Positions 32,920 through 40,963 of a DNA stretch of 64,000 bases are shown here, piece after piece. Every line of letters begins with the position of its first letter. The stretch's first letter is position 1. Origin of the DNA: SAR202 cluster bacterium bin90 (GTDB taxonomy: Bacteria > Chloroflexota > Dehalococcoidia > Lucifugimonadales > JADFKI01); the NCBI GenBank assembly GCA_002238855.1, contig MPND01000004.1:1-64000 (forward strand), given 5' to 3'. The position numbers were made by a program, and so were the translations under genes. The notes beneath the pieces are model-generated. The model made no database searches. It was given only the letters and a program-made list of their open reading frames with translations, and was not told where the DNA came from.

Positions 32920-33936
32920 ATGGCAGAACAGCATAGCGTACTCGAATACTCGCTGACCATCGGCCTCGTTGCCATGGAGGGGCGCGGCTTCGAGTATCCG
33001 ACAGACCTGGTAGCAGCGCGCGACGGGCGGCTCTATGTGCCGAACCGCGCGCGTGATCTTGGCGAGCGGGGCGTGCGAGTTACCGTGACAGACATTGACA
33101 GCGAGTATTACGGCACTTTCGCGCATCACGGGCAGGGCGACGGCAATATGCTGTCCCCCATGTGCATTGCGGAAAATAGCCGAGGACACCTCTACGTTAC
33201 GGACGATTACACGAACCGCGTGAGCGCGTTCGACTACGAAGGCAACTTCATACGCGCGTGGGGCGAGAGCGGTGACGGCGAGGGGCAGTTCAACGGGCCT
33301 TCGGGCGTCGCAGTGGACGCACAAGACAATATCTACGTTGCTGACACGAACAACGACCGTGTGCAGAAGTTCACACCTGGCGGCCAGTTCATTTTGTCAT
33401 TCGGCTCCAGCGGCAGTGGTGAGGGTGAGTTCAGCATGCCCTGGGGCGTGACAGTCGCGCCCGACGGCGATCTGTACATCGCGGACTGGGGCAACGACCG
33501 CATACAGCGATTCACGTCCGACTGCGAGTTTATCACGGCGTATGGCAATTCCGGGCGGGGTGATGGCGAGTTGCTGCGACCCTCCGGCGTGGCGATAGAC
33601 GAGCGCGGCTACATGTATGTGTCGGACTGGGGCAATGAGAGGTTGCAAGTATTCGACTCTGACGGCAAATTCCTGCAGAAGCTAAGGGGTGAGGCCGGTC
33701 TGTCGAAGTGGGCAGCGAACTTCCTGGAGATCAACAGGGAGGAAGGCGAAGCGAGAAAGAAGTCCAACCTCGAGCCAGTGCTGGAAGTTGACGATGCCGA
33801 CGACCCGCATACGCAGTCCGCTTACATCGAGAAGTACTTCTGGGCGCCGATGTCGGTCAAGTTGGACGGCGAAGGCAGGGTGTATGTTACGGACGGCAAC
33901 CGTCATAGGATACAGGTGTATCGTAGGGTGATGTGA
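32920..33936 (+). CDS. NHL-repeat beta-propeller protein
   Basis: 338 residues with repeated NHL blades such as GPSGVAVDAQDNIYVADTNNDRVQKF, MPWGVTVAPDGDLYIADWGNDRIQRF and RPSGVAIDERGYMYVSDWGNERLQVF. A non-repeat insert lies at about 255-295, and a last blade closes the ring, giving about six blades. No signal peptide, so cytoplasmic or exported by another route. Propellers of this type bind proteins or act as lyases; no catalytic residues are obvious. It starts 17 bp after the DUF1800 gene. Confidence 0.88.
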   Translation: MAEQHSVLEYSLTIGLVAMEGRGFEYPTDLVAARDGRLYVPNRARDLGERGVRVTVTDIDSEYYGTFAHHGQGDGNMLSPMCIAENSRGHLYVTDDYTNRVSAFDYEGNFIRAWGESGDGEGQFNGPSGVAVDAQDNIYVADTNNDRVQKFTPGGQFILSFGSSGSGEGEFSMPWGVTVAPDGDLYIADWGNDRIQRFTSDCEFITAYGNSGRGDGELLRPSGVAIDERGYMYVSDWGNERLQVFDSDGKFLQKLRGEAGLSKWAANFLEINREEGEARKKSNLEPVLEVDDADDPHTQSAYIEKYFWAPMSVKLDGEGRVYVTDGNRHRIQVYRRVM

Positions 33937-33945
33937 GGTAGTGAT

Positions 33946-34497
33946 ATGGCCACGACAACGCGATTGATGACAGCCGACGATCTGCTTGGCATGGCAGACG
34001 ACGGGCTTCGGTATGAGCTGGTGAGGGGGGAACTGTTAAGGATTATGGGAACCGGACTTGAGCATGCTCTAATCGCTGACAACTGTTATGGGAGCATTAG
34101 AGATTATGTCAGGAACGCTAATCTTGGAAGGGTGTTTACTTCCCAATTGGGTTATAGGTTGGCGAGCGACCCTGACACAGTGCGAATACCTGATCTCGCC
34201 TTCATTCGGCGCGAACGGTTAGAGGCTGTAGGCGTGATTAAGGGTTACTTCCCGGGCCCGCCTGACCTTGCAATTGAGGTGATTTCTCCCAACGACCGAT
34301 ACCGCGATGTGGAAAGCAAACTATCGGATTATTTCGCGGCCCGAACGCGCATGGTAATTCTGTTGGAACCGGACGGGCGTACTGCTAAGGTCTATCGCTC
34401 GCCGACGGATGTCGTCGTGCTGATGGAAGCGGACACGCTGGACGGTGCCGATGTAGTCCCCGGCTGGCGCATGCCCGTGTCAGAGATATTCGATTAA
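33946..34497 (+). CDS. Uma2 family putative endonuclease, copy 2
   Basis: 183 residues with LMTADDLLGM, LRYELVRGEL, RIPDLAFIRRERL (Asp present) and DLAIEVISPNDRY (Glu present), ending VPGWRMPVSEIFD. Active-site acids are intact. It begins nine bases after the NHL gene. It is convergent with the aldolase gene, with only two bases between the stops. Confidence 0.9.
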   Translation: MATTTRLMTADDLLGMADDGLRYELVRGELLRIMGTGLEHALIADNCYGSIRDYVRNANLGRVFTSQLGYRLASDPDTVRIPDLAFIRRERLEAVGVIKGYFPGPPDLAIEVISPNDRYRDVESKLSDYFAARTRMVILLEPDGRTAKVYRSPTDVVVLMEADTLDGADVVPGWRMPVSEIFD

Positions 34498-34499
34498 CC

Positions 34500-35213
34500 C
34501 TAGCCACCGCCTGCAATGAACGCCCTCGCGCCGTCCAGGAAGCAGCGGTCGGCGCGCATGGAAGTCATTACATCGTCCGCCATCTGCTTGCCCGCCGCGT
34601 GAACGGCATCTCGCACCGTCGCCTCGAACTGCTGCACGTCCGGATGGTTCGGCTGTCCCTGCAAGCCCATCGACTGCGCGATGTCCTGCGCGCCCGACGC
34701 GAACAGGTCTATGCCCTCGACTGACAGGATTTCGTCGATGTTGTCCAGCACTTCGATGTCCTCAAGTTGCGCGATGACGAGTATGTTGTCGTTGGTGTGC
34801 TCCATATAGTCGGGGCCTGACGGGAAGTCGCTGAAGTACGCGCCGCGTCCTGAGCCGAAGCTGCGGTGACCGCGCGGAACATAGCGGCAGGCGTCTGCGA
34901 GCTGACGTGCCCTGTCGCCGTTGACGATGTGCGGGCCCGTGATGCCCATGATGCCCCTGTCGAGAAAGCGCAGGATGGTGGGATGCTCGATGTCCGGCAC
35001 TCGCGCCATAGGCGTCATTCCGGCCATGTCTGCGAAGCGGCACAGGTCATCGAGCTGGTCGATGGTGAAGGGGCCGTGCTCGCTGTCGAACGACACGAAG
35101 TCGAAGCCCGCTCGTCCGGCAAGTTCGATGAGGGTGGGCGACGCGAACGAGAAGCCGCAGCCGTAAGCCATCTCTCCCGCCTTCATCTTTGTTACCACAT
35201 TATTGACTCGCAT
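34500..35213 (-). CDS. HpcH/HpaI aldolase family protein
   Basis: 237 residues of the class II HpcH/HpaI aldolase barrel: ELAGRAGFDFVSFDSEHGPF (the SEHG with the base), DMAGMTPMARVPD (arginine), GIMGITGPHI, AQLEDIEVLDNIDEIL (metal Glu) and FASGAQDIAQSMGL (metal Asp). It should cleave or form 2-keto-4-hydroxy acids using a divalent metal and pyruvate enolate. This fits sugar-acid or aromatic-acid breakdown alongside the dehydratase and FAH genes. Confidence 0.9.
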   Translation of the reverse strand: MRVNNVVTKMKAGEMAYGCGFSFASPTLIELAGRAGFDFVSFDSEHGPFTIDQLDDLCRFADMAGMTPMARVPDIEHPTILRFLDRGIMGITGPHIVNGDRARQLADACRYVPRGHRSFGSGRGAYFSDFPSGPDYMEHTNDNILVIAQLEDIEVLDNIDEILSVEGIDLFASGAQDIAQSMGLQGQPNHPDVQQFEATVRDAVHAAGKQMADDVMTSMRADRCFLDGARAFIAGGG

Positions 35214-35366
35214 TCGTTACTCCTCTGGTCTTCGGACATCAGCTATCATTCGTCAGTTTGGGGCTGACGGATGTGGTTGTCAAGGTGACAGAATCTGCCT
35301 CTTCTCTGAGCAGTGGAGATGACAGGAAAACAGGGCATGGACAGTATATTTTGGGCGAAAAACCTG

Positions 35367-35395
35367 TTGACGCGGACGGCAAGCGTTGTTATGTT
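35367..35395 (+). promoter_or_regulatory. Promoter of the ABC exporter operon
   Basis: TTGACG (35367-35372), 17 bp, TATGTT (35390-35395). Transcription would begin near 35402, about 75 bases before the ATPase gene. The rest of the 265-bp gap shows nothing else that I can identify. Confidence 0.55.
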
Positions 35396-35478
35396 GGATA
35401 GCATAAGTCAAGAACGATTGTCCTATTTATGCCACCACTAGAAGGTATAGGGCAGGATTAAGGGGACGCAACAGATAT

Positions 35479-36426
35479 ATGGAATACGCAGTTCAGACAC
35501 GGGGAATAGGGCGTACCTTCGGCGAAGTGAAGGCGGTTGACGCCATAGACCTGAACATTTCTAAGGGCGAGATATATGGCTTTCTGGGGCCAAACGGCGC
35601 AGGAAAAACGACGCTGGTGCGGATGCTCATCACACTGCTGATGCCGACGGCGGGCAGCGCCACTGTTGCTGGTCGCGATGTGGTCAGCGAGGCGAACGAT
35701 GTCAGGCTGCGCATCGGCGCGGCGCTGCAGGATGCGGCGCTCGACCTGAAACAGACGGGACGCGAGCTGCTGCGCCTGCAGGGCCGGCTGTACGGACTGA
35801 ACAGGCGTGAGCTGGACGCCCGCCTGGACGACCTGGCGGGGCTGGTGGATATCGGCGACGCGCTCGACCGCTTTGTGGGAACCTACTCAGGCGGTATGAA
35901 GCGCCGGCTGGATCTTGCTGCATCGCTCATCCACAACCCGGAGGTGCTGTTTCTGGACGAGCCGACTACGGGCCTCGATCCCATCAGCCGCGCGCGCGTG
36001 TGGGAGGAGGTGCAGCGCATCAATAAGGAGTTGTCGGTAACGATATTTCTTACAACGCAGTACCTGGAAGAGGCTGACGCGCTCGCCGACCGAGTGGGCA
36101 TCATAAGCCAGGGCAGGCTGATGGCAGAGGGCACACCCGCCGAACTGAAGCGCTCGCTGGGCAACGATGTGATCATTGCCCAAGTGGACGGTCAAGCGGA
36201 CGAGGCAAAGGAGGCCGTGGAGAGTCTGGAGGGCGTCGTAGATGTGGACTCGTCGGGTGGCGAGGTCATCATTCAGGTTGTGAACGGCGCGGCGCACATC
36301 AGCGACGTCGCGCTGGCACTCAATGAGCGGCAGGTGCAGGTCCGCGAACTGACGCTGCGCACGCCCACGCTGGACGACGTTTTCTTAAGCGTTGCGGGCG
36401 CGCGCATGGAGCAGGAAGCGGAGTAA
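35479..36426 (+). CDS. ABC-2 type exporter ATP-binding protein (DrrA-like)
   Basis: 315 residues. Walker A is GPNGAGKTT (37-45), the signature is YSGGMKRRLDLA, and Walker B is VLFLDEPTTGLD followed by ISRARVWEEV, with a His-loop replaced by TTQYLEEAD as in the DrrA/CcmA subfamily. The C-terminal ~90 residues form the DrrA-type extra domain. It energises the membrane protein encoded next, exporting a drug, lipid or polysaccharide-like compound. Confidence 0.92.
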   Translation: MEYAVQTRGIGRTFGEVKAVDAIDLNISKGEIYGFLGPNGAGKTTLVRMLITLLMPTAGSATVAGRDVVSEANDVRLRIGAALQDAALDLKQTGRELLRLQGRLYGLNRRELDARLDDLAGLVDIGDALDRFVGTYSGGMKRRLDLAASLIHNPEVLFLDEPTTGLDPISRARVWEEVQRINKELSVTIFLTTQYLEEADALADRVGIISQGRLMAEGTPAELKRSLGNDVIIAQVDGQADEAKEAVESLEGVVDVDSSGGEVIIQVVNGAAHISDVALALNERQVQVRELTLRTPTLDDVFLSVAGARMEQEAE

Positions 36427-36543
36427 GTCCTTCGGCCTGTCATTATTGCGAAGATGCCGTCATCCTCTCCAACTCTCACTGGGAAAAGGGGAGAAGCGAA
36501 GAAGCGATCGACTGGGATTCATAGAAAAAAGGGAGATTACGAA

Positions 36544-37356
36544 TTGAGCCAAGCTGTTACCACGACACCCGCCTCGCCTCGGATACGCGCAAGGCGAGCG
36601 GGTTTCTTTCGAGATGTGTTGTCAGTCGCAATCAGGGCGCTGCGTGGGATACCACGCGATCCGGAGGCGATTTACCCGGCGCTCATCATCCCGGTGTTCT
36701 TCTACGCCATCAACATCGGCGCATTGCAGGATGTCGCCGAGCGCATCCCTGGTCTCGATTACAAGGCGTTTCAGCTGCCGGTGGGCATCATATTCGCCGT
36801 AACAGGCGTCTCACGCGCCGTGACGATGGTAACGGACATACAGTCCGGCTACTTCGACCGTCTCTCACTGACGCCAATAAACCGGCTCGCGATGCTGCTA
36901 GGCTTCACGGTCGCCGACTTCGTGCTGGTCATCCTTCTCTCCTTGCCGGTCGTGCTGCTGGGCTTCATCGTGGGTGTCAGGTTCGAGGCGGGAATTCTGG
37001 GACTGATGCTGTTCGTGCTGCTGTCGGGGCTATGGGGGCTGGCGTACACCGGCTTTCCCTATGCCATAGCATTTAAGACGGGCAATCCCGCCGCCGTGAA
37101 CTCCAGCTTCCTCCTGTTCTTCCCGTTCGTATTCCTGACGACGGTGTTCATGCCGCGCGAGGCGATGACCGGCTGGCTGGCGACCATAGCCGTCTTCAAT
37201 CCCGTCACATACCTGCTGGATGCGTTGCGCTCGCTCATCAGCGTGGGCTGGGACTTCGATGCGCTCATTAAGGGCGTAGGAGCCATCGCGCTGGTCGGCT
37301 CGGTGAGCGGCGCGCTTGCGCTGGGTGCGCTGCGGGGTAGAACGCGGCGGAAGTAG
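36544..37356 (+). CDS. ABC-2 type exporter permease (DrrB-like)
   Basis: 270 residues from the TTG at 36544 (ribosome site AAGGGAGA). About six hydrophobic helices are seen, e.g. YPALIIPVFFYAINIG, VADFVLVILLSLPVVLLGFIVG, LGLMLFVLLSGLWGLAYTGF, FLLFFPFVFLTTVFMP. The NPVTYLLDALRSLI segment is typical of ABC-2 permeases. An earlier in-frame ATG at 36454 runs through a G-rich intergenic repeat and is not believed. It partners the preceding ATPase. Confidence 0.88.
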   Translation: MSQAVTTTPASPRIRARRAGFFRDVLSVAIRALRGIPRDPEAIYPALIIPVFFYAINIGALQDVAERIPGLDYKAFQLPVGIIFAVTGVSRAVTMVTDIQSGYFDRLSLTPINRLAMLLGFTVADFVLVILLSLPVVLLGFIVGVRFEAGILGLMLFVLLSGLWGLAYTGFPYAIAFKTGNPAAVNSSFLLFFPFVFLTTVFMPREAMTGWLATIAVFNPVTYLLDALRSLISVGWDFDALIKGVGAIALVGSVSGALALGALRGRTRRK

Positions 37357-37445
37357 CACTTGCATGGATGGACAGGATAAATGGGTTGTGTAGAATAGGA
37401 GCAACCCCGTGCAGACGTGCGAAGCAGTTGCGGTGAGGTCTGAAA

Positions 37446-38009
37446 ATGGCGACAAAGGCAAAGCTCATGACAGCCGAAGAGCTGCTGGAAATGCCGGACG
37501 ACGGCTTCCGCTACGAACTGGTGAGAGGAGAGCTGGTAAGACGCCAGTACGCGGGGATGAGATATGCCCACGCCTCGTCTAAGATAGTGTTTTCCTTACC
37601 GATGAACAAAATCAACGATAAGTTAGGCATGTCATATCCTCCCGAAACGGGATTCCAGATTGAAACCGACCCTGACCATGTGCGCGCTCCCTGTGCTGCA
37701 TTTGTAGGGCCGGAGCGCATGAAACTCGTGGAAAATGATGACCCCTGCGATGACCGCTATTTCCCCGGTCCACCGGATCTTGCCGTTGAAGTAGTCATTC
37801 CCAGCGACAGCTATTTCTATATCGAAGAGAAAATTGTGGACTGGCTTGATGCGGGCGCACGCATGGTCATCGTGGTAAACGCTGACTATCGTACCTTGAA
37901 GGTATATCGCTCCTCTACTGACATTACCATTCTGACAGAGCAGGATACGCTTGAAGGCGGCGATGTGGTGCCGGGCTGGAGACTGCCGGTAGCGGATATA
38001 TTCGCCTGA
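37446..38009 (+). CDS. Uma2 family protein, copy 3, active-site Asp replaced
   Basis: 187 residues with LMTAEELLEMPDDGFRYELVRGELV and DLAVEVVIPSD. At the position of the catalytic Asp (PDxxFV in the other copies), this one reads APCAAFVGPERM, so Cys replaces Asp. Nuclease activity is therefore doubtful. It has an insertion (MNKINDKLGMSYPPETGF region) relative to copy 2. Stop and length are normal, so it is not simply decayed. Confidence 0.88.
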   Translation: MATKAKLMTAEELLEMPDDGFRYELVRGELVRRQYAGMRYAHASSKIVFSLPMNKINDKLGMSYPPETGFQIETDPDHVRAPCAAFVGPERMKLVENDDPCDDRYFPGPPDLAVEVVIPSDSYFYIEEKIVDWLDAGARMVIVVNADYRTLKVYRSSTDITILTEQDTLEGGDVVPGWRLPVADIFA

Positions 38010-38057
38010 AGACCGAACACTGACAATCGCGCATGGTGAACTTTGGGAGGGACCTCC

Positions 38058-39344
38058 ATGAAAGTATTACTCGTAGCAACGAACCAGGCAGATCGGTTCA
38101 TGGATCGCATGGTGGTGCGCCCCGTCCCCATCGGACTGGCATACCTCGCCGCGAGTGTGGACGAGGAGCGCCACACGCTCAGGGTGCTCGACCTGATGTT
38201 TGCGGAAGACGCCGTGTCCGAGGTCGCCGACGCTGTGAGCGACTTCGAGCCTGACCTGATCGGGCTGTCAATCCGCAACCTGGACAATCAGAGCAGCCTC
38301 AACCCGGTGTGGAACCTGCCTGCCGTGCGCGACATCATCGAGCGCATACGTCAGATCAGCAGCGCAAAGACGCTAATAGGCGGTCCCGCGTTCAGCATCA
38401 TGCCCTCCGAGTGCCTCGACTATGTTGGCGCGGACCTGGGCATTGCGGGAGATGCTGCCGAGGCGTTCGCCACGCTGGTGGAGCGGCTAGACGCGGATGC
38501 AGACTACCGCGACATACCGGGTATAGTCTATCGGGACGATGCCAATGGCGGAGAGATTGTCGTAAGCGAGGGCAGGTTCACGTCGAGCTTCCACAGGGCA
38601 CCACGCCTCGACCTGCTGGATATGCGCGCCTACAACGGCTCCGGCTTCGGCGTGGGAGTGGTCACAAAGCTGGCGCAGGCGTACTATCCCACACCGGGAG
38701 CGGACTTCAGTGGCGGTGACTGGCGTATCCGCGACCCGCAAGAGGTGGTGGACGAAATCCGCGCGCTCGACGACGACTTCGGCATCAACAAGGTCTTCTT
38801 CATCGACAGCGGCTTCAACATCCCTGCCGAGCATGCCAAGGCGACCTGCCAAGCTATCATAGACGCCGGACTGCGCGTGCGCTGGAACAGCTATGTGCGC
38901 CCGTCCGACGACGCGGACGCCGAGCTAATGGGGCTGATGAAAGAGTCGGGCTGCTCGCTGGCGCTGATGGCAGAGGGTGGCCGTGGTGGCGAAGGTCTTA
39001 GTGATAGGCTGGCAGGCCTTGAGCGCATGGGAGCTCTGTGCCGACAGGTGGACCTGCCCTTCACGATGAATATGACCTTCGGAGAGCCGGGCGATACTGA
39101 AGCATCAGTGGAGCAGAAACTGGACTTCCTGAAGCGCGTGGATGCTGCGTTTGCCGTACTGCGGGTTGGGACGCGCGTACTGCCCAACACAGGGACGGCT
39201 CAGACGGCGTTGCGTGAAGGGCTGATTGAGTCCGAATCTGAGTTGATGCGCCCGACATTCTACACTGATGCGGGCGTCCGCGACTGGATTGCGGACAAAC
39301 TGCGCGAAGAGGCTGCCGAGTACCCGCGCTGGAACTTGATGTAG
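38058..39344 (+). CDS. B12-binding/radical-SAM-like protein lacking the CxxxCxxC motif
   Basis: 428 residues. N-terminal cobalamin-binding-type domain (VPIGLAYLAASVDEERHTLRVLDLMF; ..LIGLSIRNLDNQ; TLIGGPAFSIMP), then a radical-SAM-like barrel. The iron-sulfur loop should read about TKRGCxxxCxYC; residues 203-214 instead read TKLAQAYYPTPG, with all three cysteines gone and about four codons fewer. Flanking family features remain (WRIRDPQEVVDEI, VFFIDSGFNIP, ..EPGDTEAS). GGGAGGG precedes the ATG. If real, it cannot bind the 4Fe-4S cluster and has lost normal radical chemistry. Confidence 0.8.
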   Translation: MKVLLVATNQADRFMDRMVVRPVPIGLAYLAASVDEERHTLRVLDLMFAEDAVSEVADAVSDFEPDLIGLSIRNLDNQSSLNPVWNLPAVRDIIERIRQISSAKTLIGGPAFSIMPSECLDYVGADLGIAGDAAEAFATLVERLDADADYRDIPGIVYRDDANGGEIVVSEGRFTSSFHRAPRLDLLDMRAYNGSGFGVGVVTKLAQAYYPTPGADFSGGDWRIRDPQEVVDEIRALDDDFGINKVFFIDSGFNIPAEHAKATCQAIIDAGLRVRWNSYVRPSDDADAELMGLMKESGCSLALMAEGGRGGEGLSDRLAGLERMGALCRQVDLPFTMNMTFGEPGDTEASVEQKLDFLKRVDAAFAVLRVGTRVLPNTGTAQTALREGLIESESELMRPTFYTDAGVRDWIADKLREEAAEYPRWNLM

Positions 39345-39360
39345 CAGGGGTTATTCGGCT

Positions 39361-39915
39361 TTACTCGAAGATGTCGGCGACGGGCAGCAACCAGCCGGGA
39401 ACCACATCGCCGCCGTCCAGCATGTCGGCCTCGGAGAGCGTAACGACATCCGTCATTGAGCGATACACTTGCACCGTCTTGTTGCGCGGGTTCACTACTA
39501 CGACCATACGCGCGCCTGCGTTGAGCCACTCTTCGGCCTTATCGTACACATCAGTGTAATGGTCGCTTGGGGAGATGACCTTTGCAACAAAGTCGGGTAC
39601 TCCTGGGAAATAGCCGTGTGCTTCCGTGGCGGCTTCAACGCGTTCCTGACGTACGAAAGACGCATCCGGCGCCAGCACATAGTCGGGGTTTCTTTCCAGC
39701 AGAAAGCCGGTGTTAGGGCTGTACGCTCTGCCAAGCTTGTTTGCCTTGACGAACATGGCAAGTTCTGCGCTGATATTCAATTCGTAATATCCGCCTGTAT
39801 GTCCCACAGGGGCCGTCTTCTTCAGCACTCCTCGCACCAACTCGTAACGATAGCCGTCCTTGGGCATATTCAGCAGTTCTTCGGCTGTCATCAGCTTCGC
39901 GTTAGTCGTTGCCAT
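39361..39915 (-). CDS. Uma2 family protein, copy 4, active-site Glu replaced
   Basis: 184 residues, 39915 to 39361 on the minus strand: LMTAEELLNM, YRYELVRGVL and APDASFVRQERV with the Asp present. The Glu position normally read VEVISP reads VAKVISPSDHY, so Lys replaces Glu. Ends VPGWLLPVADIFE. This changes the metal site, so it is probably inactive or altered. It faces the radical-SAM-like gene. Confidence 0.88.
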   Translation of the reverse strand: MATTNAKLMTAEELLNMPKDGYRYELVRGVLKKTAPVGHTGGYYELNISAELAMFVKANKLGRAYSPNTGFLLERNPDYVLAPDASFVRQERVEAATEAHGYFPGVPDFVAKVISPSDHYTDVYDKAEEWLNAGARMVVVVNPRNKTVQVYRSMTDVVTLSEADMLDGGDVVPGWLLPVADIFE

Positions 39916-40090
39916 CTCTCACCTCGCAGGCGAATGGGGCGGTTTTGTCGGTGATCCAAGTTTAGCATCCGCCTAGCTGTCTGCGTTCTCAATTCGCACT
40001 CTCCGTTGCGCCAGTCTGAGATCGGCTGCACGGCTTCGCACTGCGGAATCTGTGGACTGCACGCGTCTCGGAATGAGCAGATTCTAGTCG

Positions 40091-40150
40091 TTGACAGTGC
40101 GCAGAGCACAAGATATAGTGGGAGTGTTATCACTTAACACAATATCTTGT
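40091..40150 (+). promoter_or_regulatory. nrdR promoter with two NrdR boxes
   Basis: TTGACA (40091-40096), 17 bp, TATAGT (40114-40119). Two NrdR-box-like palindromes follow: ACAAGATATAGTG (40108-40120) covers the -10, and ACACAATATCTTGT (40137-40150) lies just after the start site. Their centres are 29 bp apart. NrdR bound to both would block its own transcription. Confidence 0.75.
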
Positions 40151-40183
40151 ACATTTCTTATACTTTTTCGAAATATCTGTCCT

Positions 40184-40750
40184 ATGCGCTGTCCTTACTG
40201 CGAGTGTACCAATACGAAGGTCGTGGATTCCCGCGAGTCCGGCACAAGTATTCGCCGGCGGCGGGAGTGTGCGCTTTGCGGCAGGCGATTCACCACCTAC
40301 GAGCGTGCTCAGATGAAGGCGATGATGGTGGTCAAGCGGGACGGTAGGCGCGAGGAGTTCAGTCGCGGCAAGCTCTGGTCGAGCCTGACCAAGGCTTGCG
40401 CCAAGCGTCCACTTGCCATCGCCAGAATAGACAGGATGATCGACGACATTGAGGCGAACCTGTCCGAGCAAGGCAAGGCTGAATTCGATTCTCAGGTCAT
40501 AGGCGAGATGGTCATGAGCAGATTGTCAGACCTGGACCAGGTGGCTTATATCCGTTTCGCCAGCGTCTATCTCGATTTCAGTGACATCGAGAGCTTCAAG
40601 ACTGAGATTGATACTTTGCTTGAGCCGGGCGGTTCCAGCAACGGTCACTCCGACATCAACCAGCTGGCACTGCTCGACGGCGATATCAGCGCGCCACCAT
40701 GCTCACCCGCGGACCAGCATCCGCAGGAGCGAACCGAGCCGTCTGCCTAA
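40184..40750 (+). CDS. nrdR: Transcriptional repressor NrdR of ribonucleotide reductase
   Basis: 188 residues. N-terminal zinc ribbon with Cys3/Cys6 and Cys29/Cys32 (MRCPYCECTNTKVVDSRES..RRRRECALCGRRFTTYER). An ATP-cone follows (MMVVKRDGRREEFSRGKLWSSLTKAC..). It senses nucleotide pools and represses ribonucleotide reductase genes. The start is the ATG at 40184, since the zinc ribbon must begin at its N-terminus. It is immediately upstream of the class II reductase gene and has NrdR boxes in its own promoter. The last ~35 residues are a polar tail not usual in the family. Confidence 0.95.
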   Translation: MRCPYCECTNTKVVDSRESGTSIRRRRECALCGRRFTTYERAQMKAMMVVKRDGRREEFSRGKLWSSLTKACAKRPLAIARIDRMIDDIEANLSEQGKAEFDSQVIGEMVMSRLSDLDQVAYIRFASVYLDFSDIESFKTEIDTLLEPGGSSNGHSDINQLALLDGDISAPPCSPADQHPQERTEPSA

Positions 40751-40963
40751 CGCCCGCTCTGCCGGGCACTCGTTGGAAGACGCTCGAAATTCCCGAAAAA
40801 CTGACCCGAATTAGACTTTATGTTTTGTTAATTTGTGCTAATATTGGTACGTAAGAAGGGCAGATACGGATTCATGCTGTGAAGAGTTTCAGCCACCTAT
40901 GGCTCTTCGCAAAGGCAAATGATCAACTTTCTGGATTTGATGAACTAATAAGGAAGATGGGCT

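Noticed and set aside
40751-40963. Cobalamin riboswitch considered upstream of nrdJ
   Set aside because: The gap is short, and the B12-box motif and its structure cannot be found; only a small hairpin is seen.
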